Assembly: GCF_001941505.1 (NCBI RefSeq)
Contig: NZ_CP009248.1
Span: forward strand, 930,001-994,000
Source of the DNA: Corynebacterium sphenisci DSM 44792
Lineage (GTDB): Bacteria > Actinomycetota > Actinomycetes > Mycobacteriales > Mycobacteriaceae
Direction: 5' to 3'
Length of the DNA stretch: 64,000 bases
This document shows positions 9,005 through 21,062 of this stretch, piece by piece. A model generated the notes under the pieces. That model was given only the letters and a program-made list of their open reading frames with translations, did no database searches and was not told where the DNA came from. The position numbers were made by a program, and so were the translations under genes. The stretch's first letter is position 1, and the number at the start of each line of letters is the position of its first letter.

Positions 9005-9817
9005 ATGAAGGGCGAATTCCACTCGCCCAGCTTGGAGGAGGAGTATTTCCCGGGTGAGTTGGCGGAGAGGAATCTTCTCCCCAGCGAGTTCATCTTCGGC
9101 TCGACGGGCGACTGGTTCGCCTTCGACCGGCTGATGCTCGTCCGGCTGCTCATGGCCGTCCTCGTCGGCGTGTTCTTCGTCATCGCCATGCGGCGACCGA
9201 AGCTCGTGCCGTCGGGGGTGCAGAACGTCGCGGAGTACTTCCTGGACTTCGTCCGCATCCACATCGCCGAGGACATCCTGGGCAAGAAGGAGGGGCGCCG
9301 GTTCCTGCCGGTCATCGCCACCATCTTCTTCCTCGTCTTCGCGATGAACCTCGCGGCCGTCATCCCGGGACTGAACATCTCGCCGAACGCGCGCGTCGGC
9401 ATGCCCCTGGTTCTGGCGATCTTCGCCTACATCACGTTCATCTACGCGGGCTCGAAGAGGTACGGCTTCTTCAAGTACGTGAAGTCCTCCGTGGTGATCC
9501 CGAACCTGCCGCCGGCGCTCCACATCATCGTGGTGCCGATCGAGATCTTCTCCACCTTCGTCCTGCGTCCGGCCACCCTGACCATCCGTCTGATGGCCAA
9601 TATGCTGGCCGGCCACATGGTCCTGGTCCTGCTGTTCGGTGCCACGAACTTCTTCTTCTGGCAGCTGAACGGCTGGACGGCCCTGTCCGGACTGACCCTG
9701 GTCGCATCGGTCCTGTTCACGCTGTTCGAGCTGCTGGTGATTTTCCTGCAGGCGTACATCTTCGCCCTGCTGGCCGCCGTCTACATCGAGCTGTCGCTGC
9801 ACGCGGACGAGCACTAG
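9005..9817 (+). CDS. atpB: F1Fo ATP synthase subunit a
   Basis: Membrane subunit forming the two proton half-channels next to the c-ring. 270 residues from ATG, five or six helices, with the essential arginine in TIRLMANMLAGHMVL. First gene of the eight-gene atpBEFHAGDC operon. Start is uncertain: the only good ribosome site (GGGAGAG, 8973-8979) is about 25 bases upstream of the ATG but is placed five bases before an in-frame CTG at 8984, which would add MSVTTLA. See findings. Confidence 0.96.
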   Translation: MKGEFHSPSLEEEYFPGELAERNLLPSEFIFGSTGDWFAFDRLMLVRLLMAVLVGVFFVIAMRRPKLVPSGVQNVAEYFLDFVRIHIAEDILGKKEGRRFLPVIATIFFLVFAMNLAAVIPGLNISPNARVGMPLVLAIFAYITFIYAGSKRYGFFKYVKSSVVIPNLPPALHIIVVPIEIFSTFVLRPATLTIRLMANMLAGHMVLVLLFGATNFFFWQLNGWTALSGLTLVASVLFTLFELLVIFLQAYIFALLAAVYIELSLHADEH

Positions 9818-9860
9818 GCCCCGGGCCCGGGCACCCCCGGGAACGGATACTCCCAACTGA

Positions 9861-10187
<327 letters not shown>

Positions 10188-10218
10188 GTCCGGACCTACA
10201 AGCGGAAGACACTGAACC

Positions 10219-10782
10219 ATGAACGATTTCATCTACCTCCTGGCGGAGGAGGCGTTGCCCATGGGCGACAAGCTCAATCCGCTGGTGCCCAAGACGTATG
10301 ACATCGTCTGGTCCATTGTCCCGCTCGTTATCATCCTGGTCATCTTCTGGAAGCTCGTGCTCCCGAAGTTCCAGGAGGTCCTGACTGAGCGGGAGGACCG
10401 GATTGAGGGCGGCATCGAGCGCGCCGAGGCCGCGCAGGCCGAGGCCAAGGCCGCCCTCGAGAAGTACAACAGCCAGCTCGCCGAGGCCCGGACCGAAGCC
10501 GCGAAGATCCGCGACGAGGCCCGCGTGCAGGGCCAGAAGATCATCGCCGACGCCACCGCGAAGGCGAATGAGGAATCCGGCCGCATCCTGGAGAACGGGG
10601 AGCGCCAGCTCGCCGCCCAGCGCGAGCAGGTCGTCGCGGAGCTGCGCAAGGAGATGGGGCAAAACTCGATCAACCTGGCTGAGCGCCTCCTCGGCGAGCA
10701 GCTGTCGGACGGCGTGAAGACCTCCGGCACGATCGATCGCTTCCTCGGCAACCTCGACACCGTGGCCCCGGCCGGAAAGTAG
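10219..10782 (+). CDS. atpF: F1Fo ATP synthase subunit b
   Basis: Peripheral stalk subunit: one N-terminal membrane helix (about residues 25-50, [21 protein letters not shown]) followed by a long, highly charged Ala/Glu/Lys/Arg coiled coil to residue 187. Unlike in mycobacteria, it is not accompanied by a b-delta fusion; delta is a separate gene eight bases downstream. Confidence 0.96.
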   Translation: MNDFIYLLAEEALPMGDKLNPLVPKTYDIVWSIVPLVIILVIFWKLVLPKFQEVLTEREDRIEGGIERAEAAQAEAKAALEKYNSQLAEARTEAAKIRDEARVQGQKIIADATAKANEESGRILENGERQLAAQREQVVAELRKEMGQNSINLAERLLGEQLSDGVKTSGTIDRFLGNLDTVAPAGK

Positions 10783-10789
10783 GCGGAAC

Positions 10790-11608
10790 ATGCACGCAGC
10801 GAGCCGCGAAGCACTGGACGCCCTGCGCTCCGATCTCGACGCCCGGATCCGCGGGGCCGATAACCCGGTCGCCGCGGCGGCCGGCGCCGGCGCGGAGCTC
10901 TTCGACGTCGTCGAGCTGCTCGACTCCGACCGCGCGCTGCGCGTCGCGGTCGCCGACTCCTCCGCGACCCCGGAGCGCCGCTCCGGGATCCTGCGGGAGC
11001 TGCTGGCGGGCAAGGTCTCCGACCTGACCGCGGGCATCGTCGGCGAGGCGACCGCGCGGCAGTGGTCCAGCGCCCGCGATCTGCGCTCCGGCCTGGTGGA
11101 GCTGGGCCGGCGCGCCCTGCTGCGCGCGGCCGAGGCGGAGGGCCGACTCGACGCGGTCGAGGACGAGCTGTTCCGGCTGGGCCACCTCCTGGCGAACGAA
11201 CCGCAGCTGGAGCAGCTGCTGGCGGACAAGACCGCCACCCCCGAAGCCAAGCGCGGGCTCCTGGCCTCCGTGCTCTACGGCAAGGTCACCCCGGTGACCG
11301 AGGCCCTGGCACTGCAGGCGGTCGGGCGCCCCGAGCGGCGTCCCGCGGACGACATCGACTCCCTCTCCGGCTTGGCCGCCAGCCTCCGGAACCGGACCGT
11401 CGCCCGTGTGACCAGCGCCACCACCCTCTCCGAGGAGCAGGAGCGGACCCTGGCGGACAAGCTCGGCGGCATCTACGGCGCCGACATGTCCATCCACACC
11501 GACATCGACGAGTCGATTCTCGGCGGCCTGGTCATCCGGGTCGGCGATGAGGTCATCGACGGCAGCCTCTCGACGAAGCTCGAGAAGCTCCGCGTCGGCC
11601 TCGGCTGA
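10790..11608 (+). CDS. atpH: F1Fo ATP synthase subunit delta
   Basis: Soluble peripheral stalk protein joining subunit b to the top of F1. At 272 residues it is about 90 longer than E. coli delta, as is usual in corynebacteria. The C-terminal half carries the typical region RVTSATTLSEEQERTLADKL and ESILGGLVIRVGDEVIDGSL. The start lies seven bases after the atpF stop. Confidence 0.95.
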   Translation: MHAASREALDALRSDLDARIRGADNPVAAAAGAGAELFDVVELLDSDRALRVAVADSSATPERRSGILRELLAGKVSDLTAGIVGEATARQWSSARDLRSGLVELGRRALLRAAEAEGRLDAVEDELFRLGHLLANEPQLEQLLADKTATPEAKRGLLASVLYGKVTPVTEALALQAVGRPERRPADDIDSLSGLAASLRNRTVARVTSATTLSEEQERTLADKLGGIYGADMSIHTDIDESILGGLVIRVGDEVIDGSLSTKLEKLRVGLG

Positions 11609-11662
11609 CGGATGGTTTTGAACGTATTCACCGAAAGAGAAATTACCGAGAGCAGGAAGACT

Positions 11663-13303
11663 ATGGCGGAGCTGACGATCTCCTCCGATGAGATCCGTAG
11701 CGCGATTGCGAACTACACCTCGAGCCACTCCCCGGAGGCCTCCCGAGAGGAGGTCGGCGTGGTGATCAGCGCGGCTGACGGCATCGCCCAGGTGTCCGGC
11801 ATGCCGTCGGTCATGACCAACGAGCTGCTGGAGTTCCCCGGCGGGGTCATCGGCGTGGCGCAGAACCTCGACACCGACAAGATCGGCGTCGTCATCCTGG
11901 GCAACTTCGAGACCCTCGCCGAGGGCGACGAGGTCAAGCGGACCGGCGAGGTCCTGTCCATCCCGGTCGGGGACGAGTTCCTCGGCCGGGTGATCAACCC
12001 CCTGGGCGAGCCCATCGACGGCCTCGGCGACATCGCCGCCGAGGAGCAGCGCGTCCTGGAGCTGCAGGCGCCCTCGGTGCTGCAGCGCCAGCCGGTCGAG
12101 GAGCCGATGCAGACCGGCATCAAGGCCATCGACGCGATGACCCCGATCGGCCGCGGCCAGCGGCAGCTCATCATCGGCGACCGCAAGACCGGCAAGACCG
12201 CGGTCTGCCTGGACACCATCATCAACCAGAAGGCGAACTGGGAGTCCGGCGATCCGGCCAAGCAGGTGCGCTGCATCTACGTCGCGATCGGCCAGAAGGG
12301 CTCCACCATCGCCGGGGTCCGGCAGACCCTCGCCGACAACGGCGCCCTGGACTACACCACCATCGTCGCCGCCCCGGCGTCGGATTCGGCCGGCTTCAAG
12401 TGGCTGGCGCCCTTCGCCGGCGCCGCCCTGGGCCAGCACTGGATGTACCAGGGCAAGCACGTCCTGGTCATCTACGACGACCTGACCAAGCAGGCCGAGG
12501 CCTACCGCGCGATTTCGCTGCTGCTGCGCCGCCCGCCGGGCCGCGAGGCCTACCCGGGCGACGTGTTCTACCTGCACTCCCGCCTGCTGGAGCGCGCGGC
12601 GAAGCTCTCCGACGACATGGGCGCCGGCTCGCTGACCGCGCTGCCGATCATCGAGACCAAGGCCAACGACGTCTCGGCGTTCATCCCCACCAACGTCATC
12701 TCGATCACCGACGGCCAGGTCTTCCTGGAGTCCGACCTGTTCAACCAGGGCGTCCGGCCGGCGATCAACGTGGGCATCTCGGTGTCCCGCGTCGGCGGCG
12801 CCGCCCAGACCAAGGGCATGAAGAAGGTCTCCGGCAACCTGCGCCTGGACCTGGCCGCCTACCGTGACCTGGAGGCCTTCGCCATGTTCGCCTCGGACCT
12901 CGACGACGCGTCGAAGTCCCAGCTCGAGCGCGGCCAGCGCCTGGTGGAGCTGCTCAAGCAGAAGGAGAACCAGCCGCAGCCGGTGGAGGACCAGATGGTG
13001 TCCATCTGGCTCGCCGGCGAGGGCGAGTTCGACGACGTCCCGGTGGAGGACGTGCGCCGCTTCGAGGCGGAGCTGCTGGAGCACCTGCACGCGGAGAACA
13101 CCGCCGTGTTCGACCAGATCGACGGCGGGCAGCCCTTCTCCGACGAGTCCAAGGAGACGCTGAAGCAGGCGGTCGCCAAGTTCAAGCGCGGCTTCCAGAC
13201 CTCCGAGGGCCACCCGGTGGTCCAGGAGGCCCCGGCCGATGCGCTGCCGGAGAAGGATCTGCGCAAGGAGCAGATCACCGTCTCCCGCAAGTCCGCGAAG
13301 TAG
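11663..13303 (+). CDS. atpA: F1Fo ATP synthase subunit alpha
   Basis: Non-catalytic nucleotide-binding F1 subunit. Walker A is [10 protein letters not shown]; the ATP synthase alpha/beta signature region [14 protein letters not shown] is present. I start at ATG 11663 (546 residues, [15 protein letters not shown]) because AGGAAG stands just before it; an in-frame ATG at 11612 would add 17 residues ([17 protein letters not shown]) not seen in the family, with no ribosome site. Confidence 0.97.
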   Translation: MAELTISSDEIRSAIANYTSSHSPEASREEVGVVISAADGIAQVSGMPSVMTNELLEFPGGVIGVAQNLDTDKIGVVILGNFETLAEGDEVKRTGEVLSIPVGDEFLGRVINPLGEPIDGLGDIAAEEQRVLELQAPSVLQRQPVEEPMQTGIKAIDAMTPIGRGQRQLIIGDRKTGKTAVCLDTIINQKANWESGDPAKQVRCIYVAIGQKGSTIAGVRQTLADNGALDYTTIVAAPASDSAGFKWLAPFAGAALGQHWMYQGKHVLVIYDDLTKQAEAYRAISLLLRRPPGREAYPGDVFYLHSRLLERAAKLSDDMGAGSLTALPIIETKANDVSAFIPTNVISITDGQVFLESDLFNQGVRPAINVGISVSRVGGAAQTKGMKKVSGNLRLDLAAYRDLEAFAMFASDLDDASKSQLERGQRLVELLKQKENQPQPVEDQMVSIWLAGEGEFDDVPVEDVRRFEAELLEHLHAENTAVFDQIDGGQPFSDESKETLKQAVAKFKRGFQTSEGHPVVQEAPADALPEKDLRKEQITVSRKSAK

Positions 13304-13357
13304 GCGGGCATGCAGGACAGGACAACCCACGGACACGCGGAAGGGAGGCGTTAGGCG

Positions 13358-15789
<2,432 letters not shown>

Positions 15790-15801
15790 GGGGCGGCGCA
15801 C

Positions 15802-16176
15802 ATGGCTGACATCACCGCTGAACTGGTCGCCGTGGAGCGGAAGCTCTGGGAGGGCCGGGCCACCCTGGTCTCCGCGCAGACCACCGAGGGTGAGATCGGC
15901 GTGCTCCCCGGCCACCAGCCGCTGCTCGGCCAGCTGGTCGACAACGGCGCCGTGGTCATCCGCACCGTCGACGGGGAGCGCCTCGTCGCCGCGGTGCAGG
16001 GCGGCTTCCTCTCCGTGTCCCCGACCAAGGTGACCATCCTCGCCGATTCGGCGCGGTGGGCCTCCGAGGTCGACGTCACCGCCGCCGAGGAGGCGCTGTC
16101 CTCCGAGGACCACGTGGTCAAGGCGCGCGCGGAATCGGAGCTGCGCGCCCGCCGGCGCGCCGCCGCCGAGGTCTAG
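15802..16176 (+). CDS. atpC: F1Fo ATP synthase subunit epsilon
   Basis: Rotor subunit that couples gamma to the c-ring and can inhibit ATP hydrolysis. 124 residues; N-terminal beta-sandwich with [16 protein letters not shown] and a C-terminal helix that is Arg/Ala-rich. Last gene of the operon, followed by a very strong hairpin. Confidence 0.96.
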   Translation: MADITAELVAVERKLWEGRATLVSAQTTEGEIGVLPGHQPLLGQLVDNGAVVIRTVDGERLVAAVQGGFLSVSPTKVTILADSARWASEVDVTAAEEALSSEDHVVKARAESELRARRRAAAEV

Positions 16177-16191
16177 GGCGCCCCGCCCCGA

Positions 16192-16241
16192 GACGCCGCC
16201 GGCCCCGGCCCCCGCCCACGGGGGCCGGGGCCGGCGGCGTC
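16192..16241 (+). terminator. Perfect 23-bp hairpin closing the atp operon
   Basis: Arms 16192-16214 and 16219-16241 are exact complements around a CCCA loop. No T-run follows, so it may act with Rho, as a 3' mRNA stabiliser, or as an intrinsic terminator lacking a U-tract. Confidence 0.8.
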
Positions 16242-16437
16242 CCCGCATGCCCCGGCCGGCGGCCATCGGCGCAGGTGGGCCGCCGGGCAGCGGGCGATAA
16301 GCGATACCGCGGGCGGCATTTCGCCGCGGGCGCCGGGCTGGGTTAAGGTGAATCCCGACGCGCGGCGGCGCGGCTGACCGCACGGGCCCCACCGACCACC
16401 CCCGGGGCGCCGGCGGCCGAGTGGAAGCGAGGCCCTG
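16242..16437 (+). promoter_or_regulatory. Intergenic region with promoter of the DUF2550 gene
   Basis: TAAGGT at 16344-16349 is a plausible -10 box and would give a leader of about 80 bases; GGAAGCGAGG precedes ATG 16438. No other structure noted. Confidence 0.4.
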
Positions 16438-16926
16438 ATGAACTGGTTCGCGGTCATCATCCTGATCGGCGGCATCGCCTTCGCGACCGGCGGCGCCCTG
16501 GCCCTGTGGCGCTTCACCCGGCTGCGCTCCACCGGCATCCCGGTGGCCATCCGGGAGCTGCCCGCCGCCGGCGACGGCCACGGCTGGCGGCACGGGGTGC
16601 TGCTGTGCAGCGATCTCGACGCCCGCTTCTACAAGCTGCGCTCGCTGCGCCCCGGCGCCGACATCGAACTGCACCGGCAGCGCGTGGAGCTGACCTCCCG
16701 CCGCGCTCCCACCCGGATCGAGGCGGGCATCTTCGGCTCCGGGGTCCGGGTGCTGGTCCTCGACGCCGGGGAGGCCGGCCGGATCGAGATGGCCGCGGAC
16801 GCCTGCGCGGACACCGCCCTGGTGGCCTGGTTGGAGTCCTCGCCCTCGGTGCGGCAGACCCGCACCCTGCCGGTGGACATCGAGCGCACCTTCCGCAGCC
16901 AGCGCGCCCGCGGCCGGCGCCGCTGA
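16438..16926 (+). CDS. DUF2550 single-pass membrane protein
   Basis: 162 residues with an N-terminal membrane helix (FAVIILIGGIAFATGGALALW, about 4-24) followed by a basic, soluble cytosolic domain. The family is found in corynebacteria and mycobacteria in this same place after atpC and before nucS. Function unknown; no catalytic motif is visible. Confidence 0.85.
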   Translation: MNWFAVIILIGGIAFATGGALALWRFTRLRSTGIPVAIRELPAAGDGHGWRHGVLLCSDLDARFYKLRSLRPGADIELHRQRVELTSRRAPTRIEAGIFGSGVRVLVLDAGEAGRIEMAADACADTALVAWLESSPSVRQTRTLPVDIERTFRSQRARGRRR

Positions 16927-16974
16927 GGCCGCGTACGCCCCGGCCACCCGATCCGCCCGCCCCGGGCGGCGGGT

Positions 16975-16980
16975 TATGGT
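16975..16980 (+). promoter_or_regulatory. -10 box of nucS
   Basis: TATGGT, six bases before ATG 16987: predicted leaderless transcript. Confidence 0.5.
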
Positions 16981-16986
16981 GGTCGA

Positions 16987-17679
16987 ATGCGCCTCGTCAT
17001 CGCCCGCTGCGCCGTCGACTACGTCGGCCGGCTCACCGCCCACCTGCCCCTGGCCCCCCGGCTGCTGCTGGTGAAGGCCGATGGATCGGTGTCCGTGCAC
17101 GCCGACGACCGCGCCTACAAGCCGCTGAACTGGATGACCCCGCCGTGCACGCTCACCGAGCGGCCGATCCTCGACGCCGAGGGGGAGGAGACCGGGGAGC
17201 TGCTCTGGGTGGTGGAGAACCGCAAGGGCGAGCAGCTGCGGATCACCCTCGCCGAGGTGCTGCTCGACCATGAGGAGGCCCTCGGCGAGGATCCCGGCCT
17301 GGTCAAGGACGGGGTGGAGGATCATCTCCAGGAGCTGCTCGCGGAGCATTTCGGCACCTTCGGGGAGGGCTGGACGCTGATCCGCCGCGAGTTCCCCACC
17401 GCGATCGGCCCGGTGGACCTGCTCGGCCGGGACGCCGCCGGGGCCACGGTGGCGGTGGAGGTCAAGCGCCGCGGCACCATCGAGGGCGTGGAGCAGCTCA
17501 CCCGCTACCTGGACCTGCTCAACCGGGACGAGCTGCTCGCCCCGGTCGCCGGGGTCTTCGCCGCCCAGGAGATCCGGCCCCAGGCGCGCACCCTCGCCGA
17601 GGACCGCGGGATCCGCTGCGTCACCGTGGACTACGAGGCGCTGCGCGGGGCCGAGTCCGACGAGCTGCGGCTGTTCTGA
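16987..17679 (+). CDS. nucS: Mismatch-specific endonuclease NucS/EndoMS
   Basis: Cuts both strands at mismatched bases and provides mismatch repair in actinobacteria that lack MutS and MutL. The 230 residues have the N-terminal DNA-binding/dimerisation domain ([16 protein letters not shown]) and a C-terminal PD-(D/E)XK nuclease domain with GPVDLLGRD and VEVKRRG supplying the catalytic Asp, Glu and Lys. Activity in corynebacteria depends on the beta clamp; a C-terminal clamp-binding tail would be the last residues ESDELRLF, which look suitable (inference). The ATG of the next gene overlaps its stop. Confidence 0.95.
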   Translation: MRLVIARCAVDYVGRLTAHLPLAPRLLLVKADGSVSVHADDRAYKPLNWMTPPCTLTERPILDAEGEETGELLWVVENRKGEQLRITLAEVLLDHEEALGEDPGLVKDGVEDHLQELLAEHFGTFGEGWTLIRREFPTAIGPVDLLGRDAAGATVAVEVKRRGTIEGVEQLTRYLDLLNRDELLAPVAGVFAAQEIRPQARTLAEDRGIRCVTVDYEALRGAESDELRLF

Positions 17680-18023
17680 TGCCCCGGCGCAATCGACCCG
17701 GCCGCCGCCGCGGCCGGCCCCGGGGCGCCGGCCCCGGCCCGGCGCCGCGGCCGCTGCCGGCCCACGGCTCGGCCTTCACGCCCACCCGGGTGGAGCCCGG
17801 GCCGGGCCGGCTGGCCGGCGAGGAGTTCCGGGTGCGCGACATCTCCGCCGGGCAGGCGGTGAAGTGGTACCGCTGCCCGGGCTGCGATCAGGAGATCCCG
17901 CCCGGGGTGGCCCATGTGGTGGCCTGGCCGGAGTCCTGGGGCGCCGGGGCCGACGACCGCCGGCACTGGCACCGCAACTGCTGGGCCAAACGCGGCCACC
18001 GGGGCCCGACCCGGCGCCGCTGA
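17679..18023 (+). CDS. Small zinc-ribbon protein of unknown function
   Basis: 114 residues, translationally coupled to nucS by a TGATG overlap. The N terminus is very basic (RRNRPGRRRGRPRG) and the C-terminal half has CPGC (about 80-83), then H and C in RRHWHRNCW, a likely single zinc site. Homologs in actinobacteria are often labelled ATP/GTP-binding, without a nucleotide motif being visible here. Coupling to nucS hints at a nucleic-acid role, but that is inference. Confidence 0.75.
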   Translation: MPRRNRPGRRRGRPRGAGPGPAPRPLPAHGSAFTPTRVEPGPGRLAGEEFRVRDISAGQAVKWYRCPGCDQEIPPGVAHVVAWPESWGAGADDRRHWHRNCWAKRGHRGPTRRR

Positions 18024-18076
18024 ACCGGGCCCGCCCGGGCGGATCCGGTACGCCGCGGGACCCCGGGAATCAACCC

Positions 18077-18092
18077 TGTGGCCTTCATCACC
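18077..18092 (+). promoter_or_regulatory. GlxR (CRP-type) binding-site candidate upstream of ptsG
   Basis: TGTGGCCTTCATCACC compares with the C. glutamicum GlxR consensus TGTGANNTNNNTCACA: nine of the eleven fixed positions agree. Its centre is 37.5 bases upstream of the first base of the -10 box, about -49 from the predicted start of transcription. Confidence 0.5.
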
Positions 18093-18121
18093 ACCCCGGG
18101 ACCGGGTGCGTCCCCTCGGTC

Positions 18122-18127
18122 TAGAAT
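18122..18127 (+). promoter_or_regulatory. -10 box of ptsG
   Basis: TAGAAT, a strong corynebacterial -10 hexamer. Transcription would start near 18134, leaving a leader of about 225 bases before the ptsG GTG. The leader may hold further control, but I see no clear terminator in it. Confidence 0.5.
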
Positions 18128-18358
18128 CGCATCCGGCAGTACCCGAATACGCGATTGAGCATGACGCCGGAAGCGCACGCCCCGGCCGCGGACCCGGGCG
18201 CCCGGCGATGGCCGCCGGGCCCGGTGCGCGGGGCCGGACGCCCGGCCGGTCGCCGTTCGGGAAGTCCCGGCGGGCAATCCGGCCCGTGGGATCCGACGCA
18301 CGCGCCCCGGCGGGCCACCCCGCCCGCGGTGGCGCGGGAGCACGAAAGGGGGTCGCCC

Positions 18359-20404
18359 GTGGCCGACACCGTCGCGAGCACCTCGCAATTCATCCTCGAC
18401 CAGGTCGGCGGCGCGGAGAACGTCGCCTCGCTGAGCCACTGCGCCACCCGGCTGCGCTTCCAGCTCGTCGACCGGGCCAAGGCCGACGTCGACGCCATCG
18501 ACGCCAACGCGGACGTGATGGGCGTGGTCCCGCAGGGCGACAACGGCCTGCAGGTCATCATGGGCGGCGGCGTCGCCGACTACTACGCCGGCATCATGCG
18601 CGCGCCCGGGATGGGCGAGTCCGGCGGTGCCGCGGCCGAGTCCGGCAAGAAGGAGTACGGCGGCGTGCGCGGCCGCTACAGCTGGGTGGACTACGGCTTC
18701 GAGTTCCTCTCCGACACCTTCCGCCCGGTGCTGTGGGCGCTGCTCGGCGCCTCCCTCATCATCACCCTGCTGGTGCTGGCGGACACCTTCAACATCCAGC
18801 CCTTCTCCCCGGAGGAGGGCGAGACGCTGCCGCCGAGCTGGCAGTTCATGCACGCCATGTGGCGCTCGGTGTTCTACTTCCTGCCGGTGATGATCGGCGC
18901 CACCGCCGCACGCAAGCTCGGCGCCAACGAGTGGGTCGGCGCGGCCATCCCGGCGGCCCTGCTCACCCCGGAGTTCCTCGCCCTGAAGGACACCGCGCAG
19001 GTGACCACCGGCGCCACCGAGCAGGTGCAGATCTACACCACCGAGGTCTTCGGGCTGCCCATGGTGCTCAACGACTACGCCGGTCAGGTCTTCCCGCCGC
19101 TGTTCGCCGCGGTGGTGCTGTTCTGGGTGGAGAAGGGCCTGAAGAAGCTCATCCCCGCCGCGGTGCAGATGGTCTTCGTGCCCTTCTTCTCGCTGCTCAT
19201 CATGATCCCGGTGACCGCCTTCGTGGTCGGCCCCTTCGGCATCGGCCTGGGCAACGGGATCTCCAACATGCTGCTCGCGGTCAACGACTTCTCGCCCTTC
19301 ATCCTGGCGATCATCGTGCCGCTGATCTACCCCTTCATGGTGCCGCTGGGCCTGCACTGGCCGCTGAACGCGATCATGATCCAGAACATCGCCACCCTGG
19401 GCTACGACTTCATCCAGGGCCCGATGGGCGCCTGGAACTTCGCCTGCTTCGGCGTGGTCACCGGCGTCATGGTGGTCTCCATGCGCGAGGGCAACACCCA
19501 GATGCGCCAGGTCAGCGCCGGCGGCATGTTCGCCGGCCTCTTCGGCGGCATCTCCGAGCCCTCCCTCTACGGTGTGCTGCTGCGCTTCCGGAAGTCCTAC
19601 GTGCGCCTGCTGCCGGGCTGCTTCGCGGGCGGCGTGGTGATGGGCCTGTTCAACGTCAAGGCGAAGGCCTTCGTGTTCACCTCGCTGCTGACCATGCCGG
19701 CCTTCGAGCCGCTGGGCGGCTACGCGATCGGCATCGCGGTGGCCTTCTTCACCTCCTTCCTGCTGGTGGTCTTCTTCGACTACCGCACCGCCGCGGAGCG
19801 GGATCAGGTGCGCGCGGAGCTCGCCGCCCAGCGCGGTGATGAGGAGCCCGCCGCCGGGCCCGCCGCCCCGGCCGCCGCCGCCGGCGCCGCGGCCGCCCCG
19901 GCCGGCGAGCCGGGCGCGGTGCTGACCCTGGAGAAGGTCGTCGTGGCCGCCCCGATGGAGGGCGAGGTGCTCGCCCTGGACCAGGTGCCCGACCCGGCCT
20001 TCGCCGCCGGCAAGGTGGGCCTGGGCGCGGCGATCGACCCCGCCGGGGACACCGTGGTGGCCCCGGCCGCGGGCAAGGTCATGGTGGCCTTCCCCACCGG
20101 CCACGCCATCGGGCTGAAGCTCGACGGCGGGGTGCAGCTGCTCATCCACATCGGCGTGGACACGGTGAACATGGAGGGCCGCGGCTTCGAGCTGCTGGTC
20201 GCCAAGGGCGACCGGGTGCAGCCGGGCACCCCGCTGGTGCGCTTCGACCGGGCCGCCATCGAGGCCGCCGGGTACTCCCCGGTGACCCCGGTGCTGGTGA
20301 CGAACCACAGGAAGTTCGCCGGGGTCGACGTGGTCGCCGAGGGCGGCCGGGTGGCCGCCGGGGACGCCCTGCTGGAGGTCCGGCCCACCCCGCCGGAGGC
20401 CTGA
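18359..20404 (+). CDS. ptsG: PTS glucose-specific EIIBCA permease
   Basis: Takes up and phosphorylates glucose with phosphate from HPr. Domain order is IIB (Cys28 in SLSHCATRLRFQL), IIC with about ten membrane helices (KKEYGGVRGRYSWVDYGFEF to about residue 480), an Ala/Pro linker and IIA with the phosphorylated histidine at about 597 (LLIHIGVDTVNMEG). It follows the C. glutamicum PtsG sequence closely through the IIC domain and has nearly the same length (681 residues). GTG 18359 is preceded by AAAGGGGG; upstream in-frame starts such as 18155 would add about 68 disordered residues. Confidence 0.95.
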   Translation: MADTVASTSQFILDQVGGAENVASLSHCATRLRFQLVDRAKADVDAIDANADVMGVVPQGDNGLQVIMGGGVADYYAGIMRAPGMGESGGAAAESGKKEYGGVRGRYSWVDYGFEFLSDTFRPVLWALLGASLIITLLVLADTFNIQPFSPEEGETLPPSWQFMHAMWRSVFYFLPVMIGATAARKLGANEWVGAAIPAALLTPEFLALKDTAQVTTGATEQVQIYTTEVFGLPMVLNDYAGQVFPPLFAAVVLFWVEKGLKKLIPAAVQMVFVPFFSLLIMIPVTAFVVGPFGIGLGNGISNMLLAVNDFSPFILAIIVPLIYPFMVPLGLHWPLNAIMIQNIATLGYDFIQGPMGAWNFACFGVVTGVMVVSMREGNTQMRQVSAGGMFAGLFGGISEPSLYGVLLRFRKSYVRLLPGCFAGGVVMGLFNVKAKAFVFTSLLTMPAFEPLGGYAIGIAVAFFTSFLLVVFFDYRTAAERDQVRAELAAQRGDEEPAAGPAAPAAAAGAAAAPAGEPGAVLTLEKVVVAAPMEGEVLALDQVPDPAFAAGKVGLGAAIDPAGDTVVAPAAGKVMVAFPTGHAIGLKLDGGVQLLIHIGVDTVNMEGRGFELLVAKGDRVQPGTPLVRFDRAAIEAAGYSPVTPVLVTNHRKFAGVDVVAEGGRVAAGDALLEVRPTPPEA

Positions 20405-20425
20405 TCCGCCGGCCGGGACGCCGAT

Positions 20426-20471
20426 CCGCCGCGGGCCCGGGCCCCCATCGGGGGTCCGGGCCCGTCGGCGG
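20426..20471. terminator. Bidirectional hairpin between ptsG and the epimerase gene
   Basis: About 20 bp of near-perfect stem around an ATC loop (20447-20449), between convergent genes. Confidence 0.7.
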
Positions 20472-20505
20472 CTCCGGGGGCCTTCCCGGCCCGCCGGGGC
20501 GGGGG

Positions 20506-20964
20506 CTACCGCGCCGGCTCGACGAGCTCCAGCAGCACCCCGCCGGCGTCGCGCGGGTGGATGAAGTTGATCCGCGACCCCGCGGTGCCGGCCTTCGGCT
20601 CCGGGTAGAGCACCCGGGTGCCGACCCGCGCCAGATGCGCCATCAGCGCGTCCAGATCGCGCACCCGCACCGCGTACTGCTGCAGCCCGGGGCCGCGCTT
20701 GTCCAGGAAGGCGGCGATGGTGGAGCCCTCGTCCAGCGGGGCCAGCAGCTGCACCAGGGCGGCGCCGGCGGGCGCGTCGGCGGGGCCGACCATCGCCTCG
20801 CGCACCCCCTGCTCCTCGTTGACCTCCTCATGGTGGTTCACCCAGCCCAGGGACTCCCGGTAGAAGTCCAGGGCGGCGTCGAGATCGGGCACCGCCACGC
20901 CGACGTGGTCGACGGCGGTGACGAGATCATGGGGCAGGTGCGCGGGGGCGGGGGAGTCGGTCAT
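20506..20964 (-). CDS. mce: Methylmalonyl-CoA epimerase-like VOC protein
   Basis: Vicinal-oxygen-chelate fold enzyme expected to interconvert the (R) and (S) forms of methylmalonyl-CoA. 152 residues with AVDHVGVAVPDLD, ALVQLLAPLDEGS and GVLLELVEP, which supply three of the expected metal ligands (His, Gln, Glu). At the usual second histidine the sequence reads GPGLQQYAVRV, where characterised enzymes have GLHH; I believe actinobacterial homologs share this. Leaderless ATG 20964. Confidence 0.85.
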   Translation of the reverse strand: MTDSPAPAHLPHDLVTAVDHVGVAVPDLDAALDFYRESLGWVNHHEEVNEEQGVREAMVGPADAPAGAALVQLLAPLDEGSTIAAFLDKRGPGLQQYAVRVRDLDALMAHLARVGTRVLYPEPKAGTAGSRINFIHPRDAGGVLLELVEPAR

Positions 20965-20971
20965 GGCCCCG

Positions 20972-20977
20972 ATCCTA
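20972..20977 (-). promoter_or_regulatory. -10 box of the epimerase gene
   Basis: TAGGAT on the minus strand, seven bases before ATG 20964. Confidence 0.5.
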
Positions 20978-21050
20978 GTTGCGCGGGCCCGGCCCCGGCC
21001 GCCGGAGAGCGCCCCGGGTGCACCCCCGCGCCGCCGCGGCGCCGCCCGGT

Positions 21051-21056
21051 TAGGGT
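21051..21056 (+). promoter_or_regulatory. -10 box of the DUF77 gene
   Basis: TAGGGT, six bases before ATG 21063: predicted leaderless transcript. Confidence 0.5.
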
Positions 21057-21062
21057 GGGGCC

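Noticed and set aside
12400..12867. Plus-strand ORF inside atpA
   Set aside because: Alternative-frame shadow of the alpha subunit.
18155..18358. Upstream extension of ptsG from TTG/ATG near 18155
   Set aside because: Low-complexity residues absent from EII-glucose proteins; GTG 18359 has a good ribosome site and a matching N terminus.
20506..20964. Gln in place of a metal-ligand His in the epimerase as a novelty
   Set aside because: As I recall, actinobacterial homologs also have QQ at this place, so it is probably a family trait.
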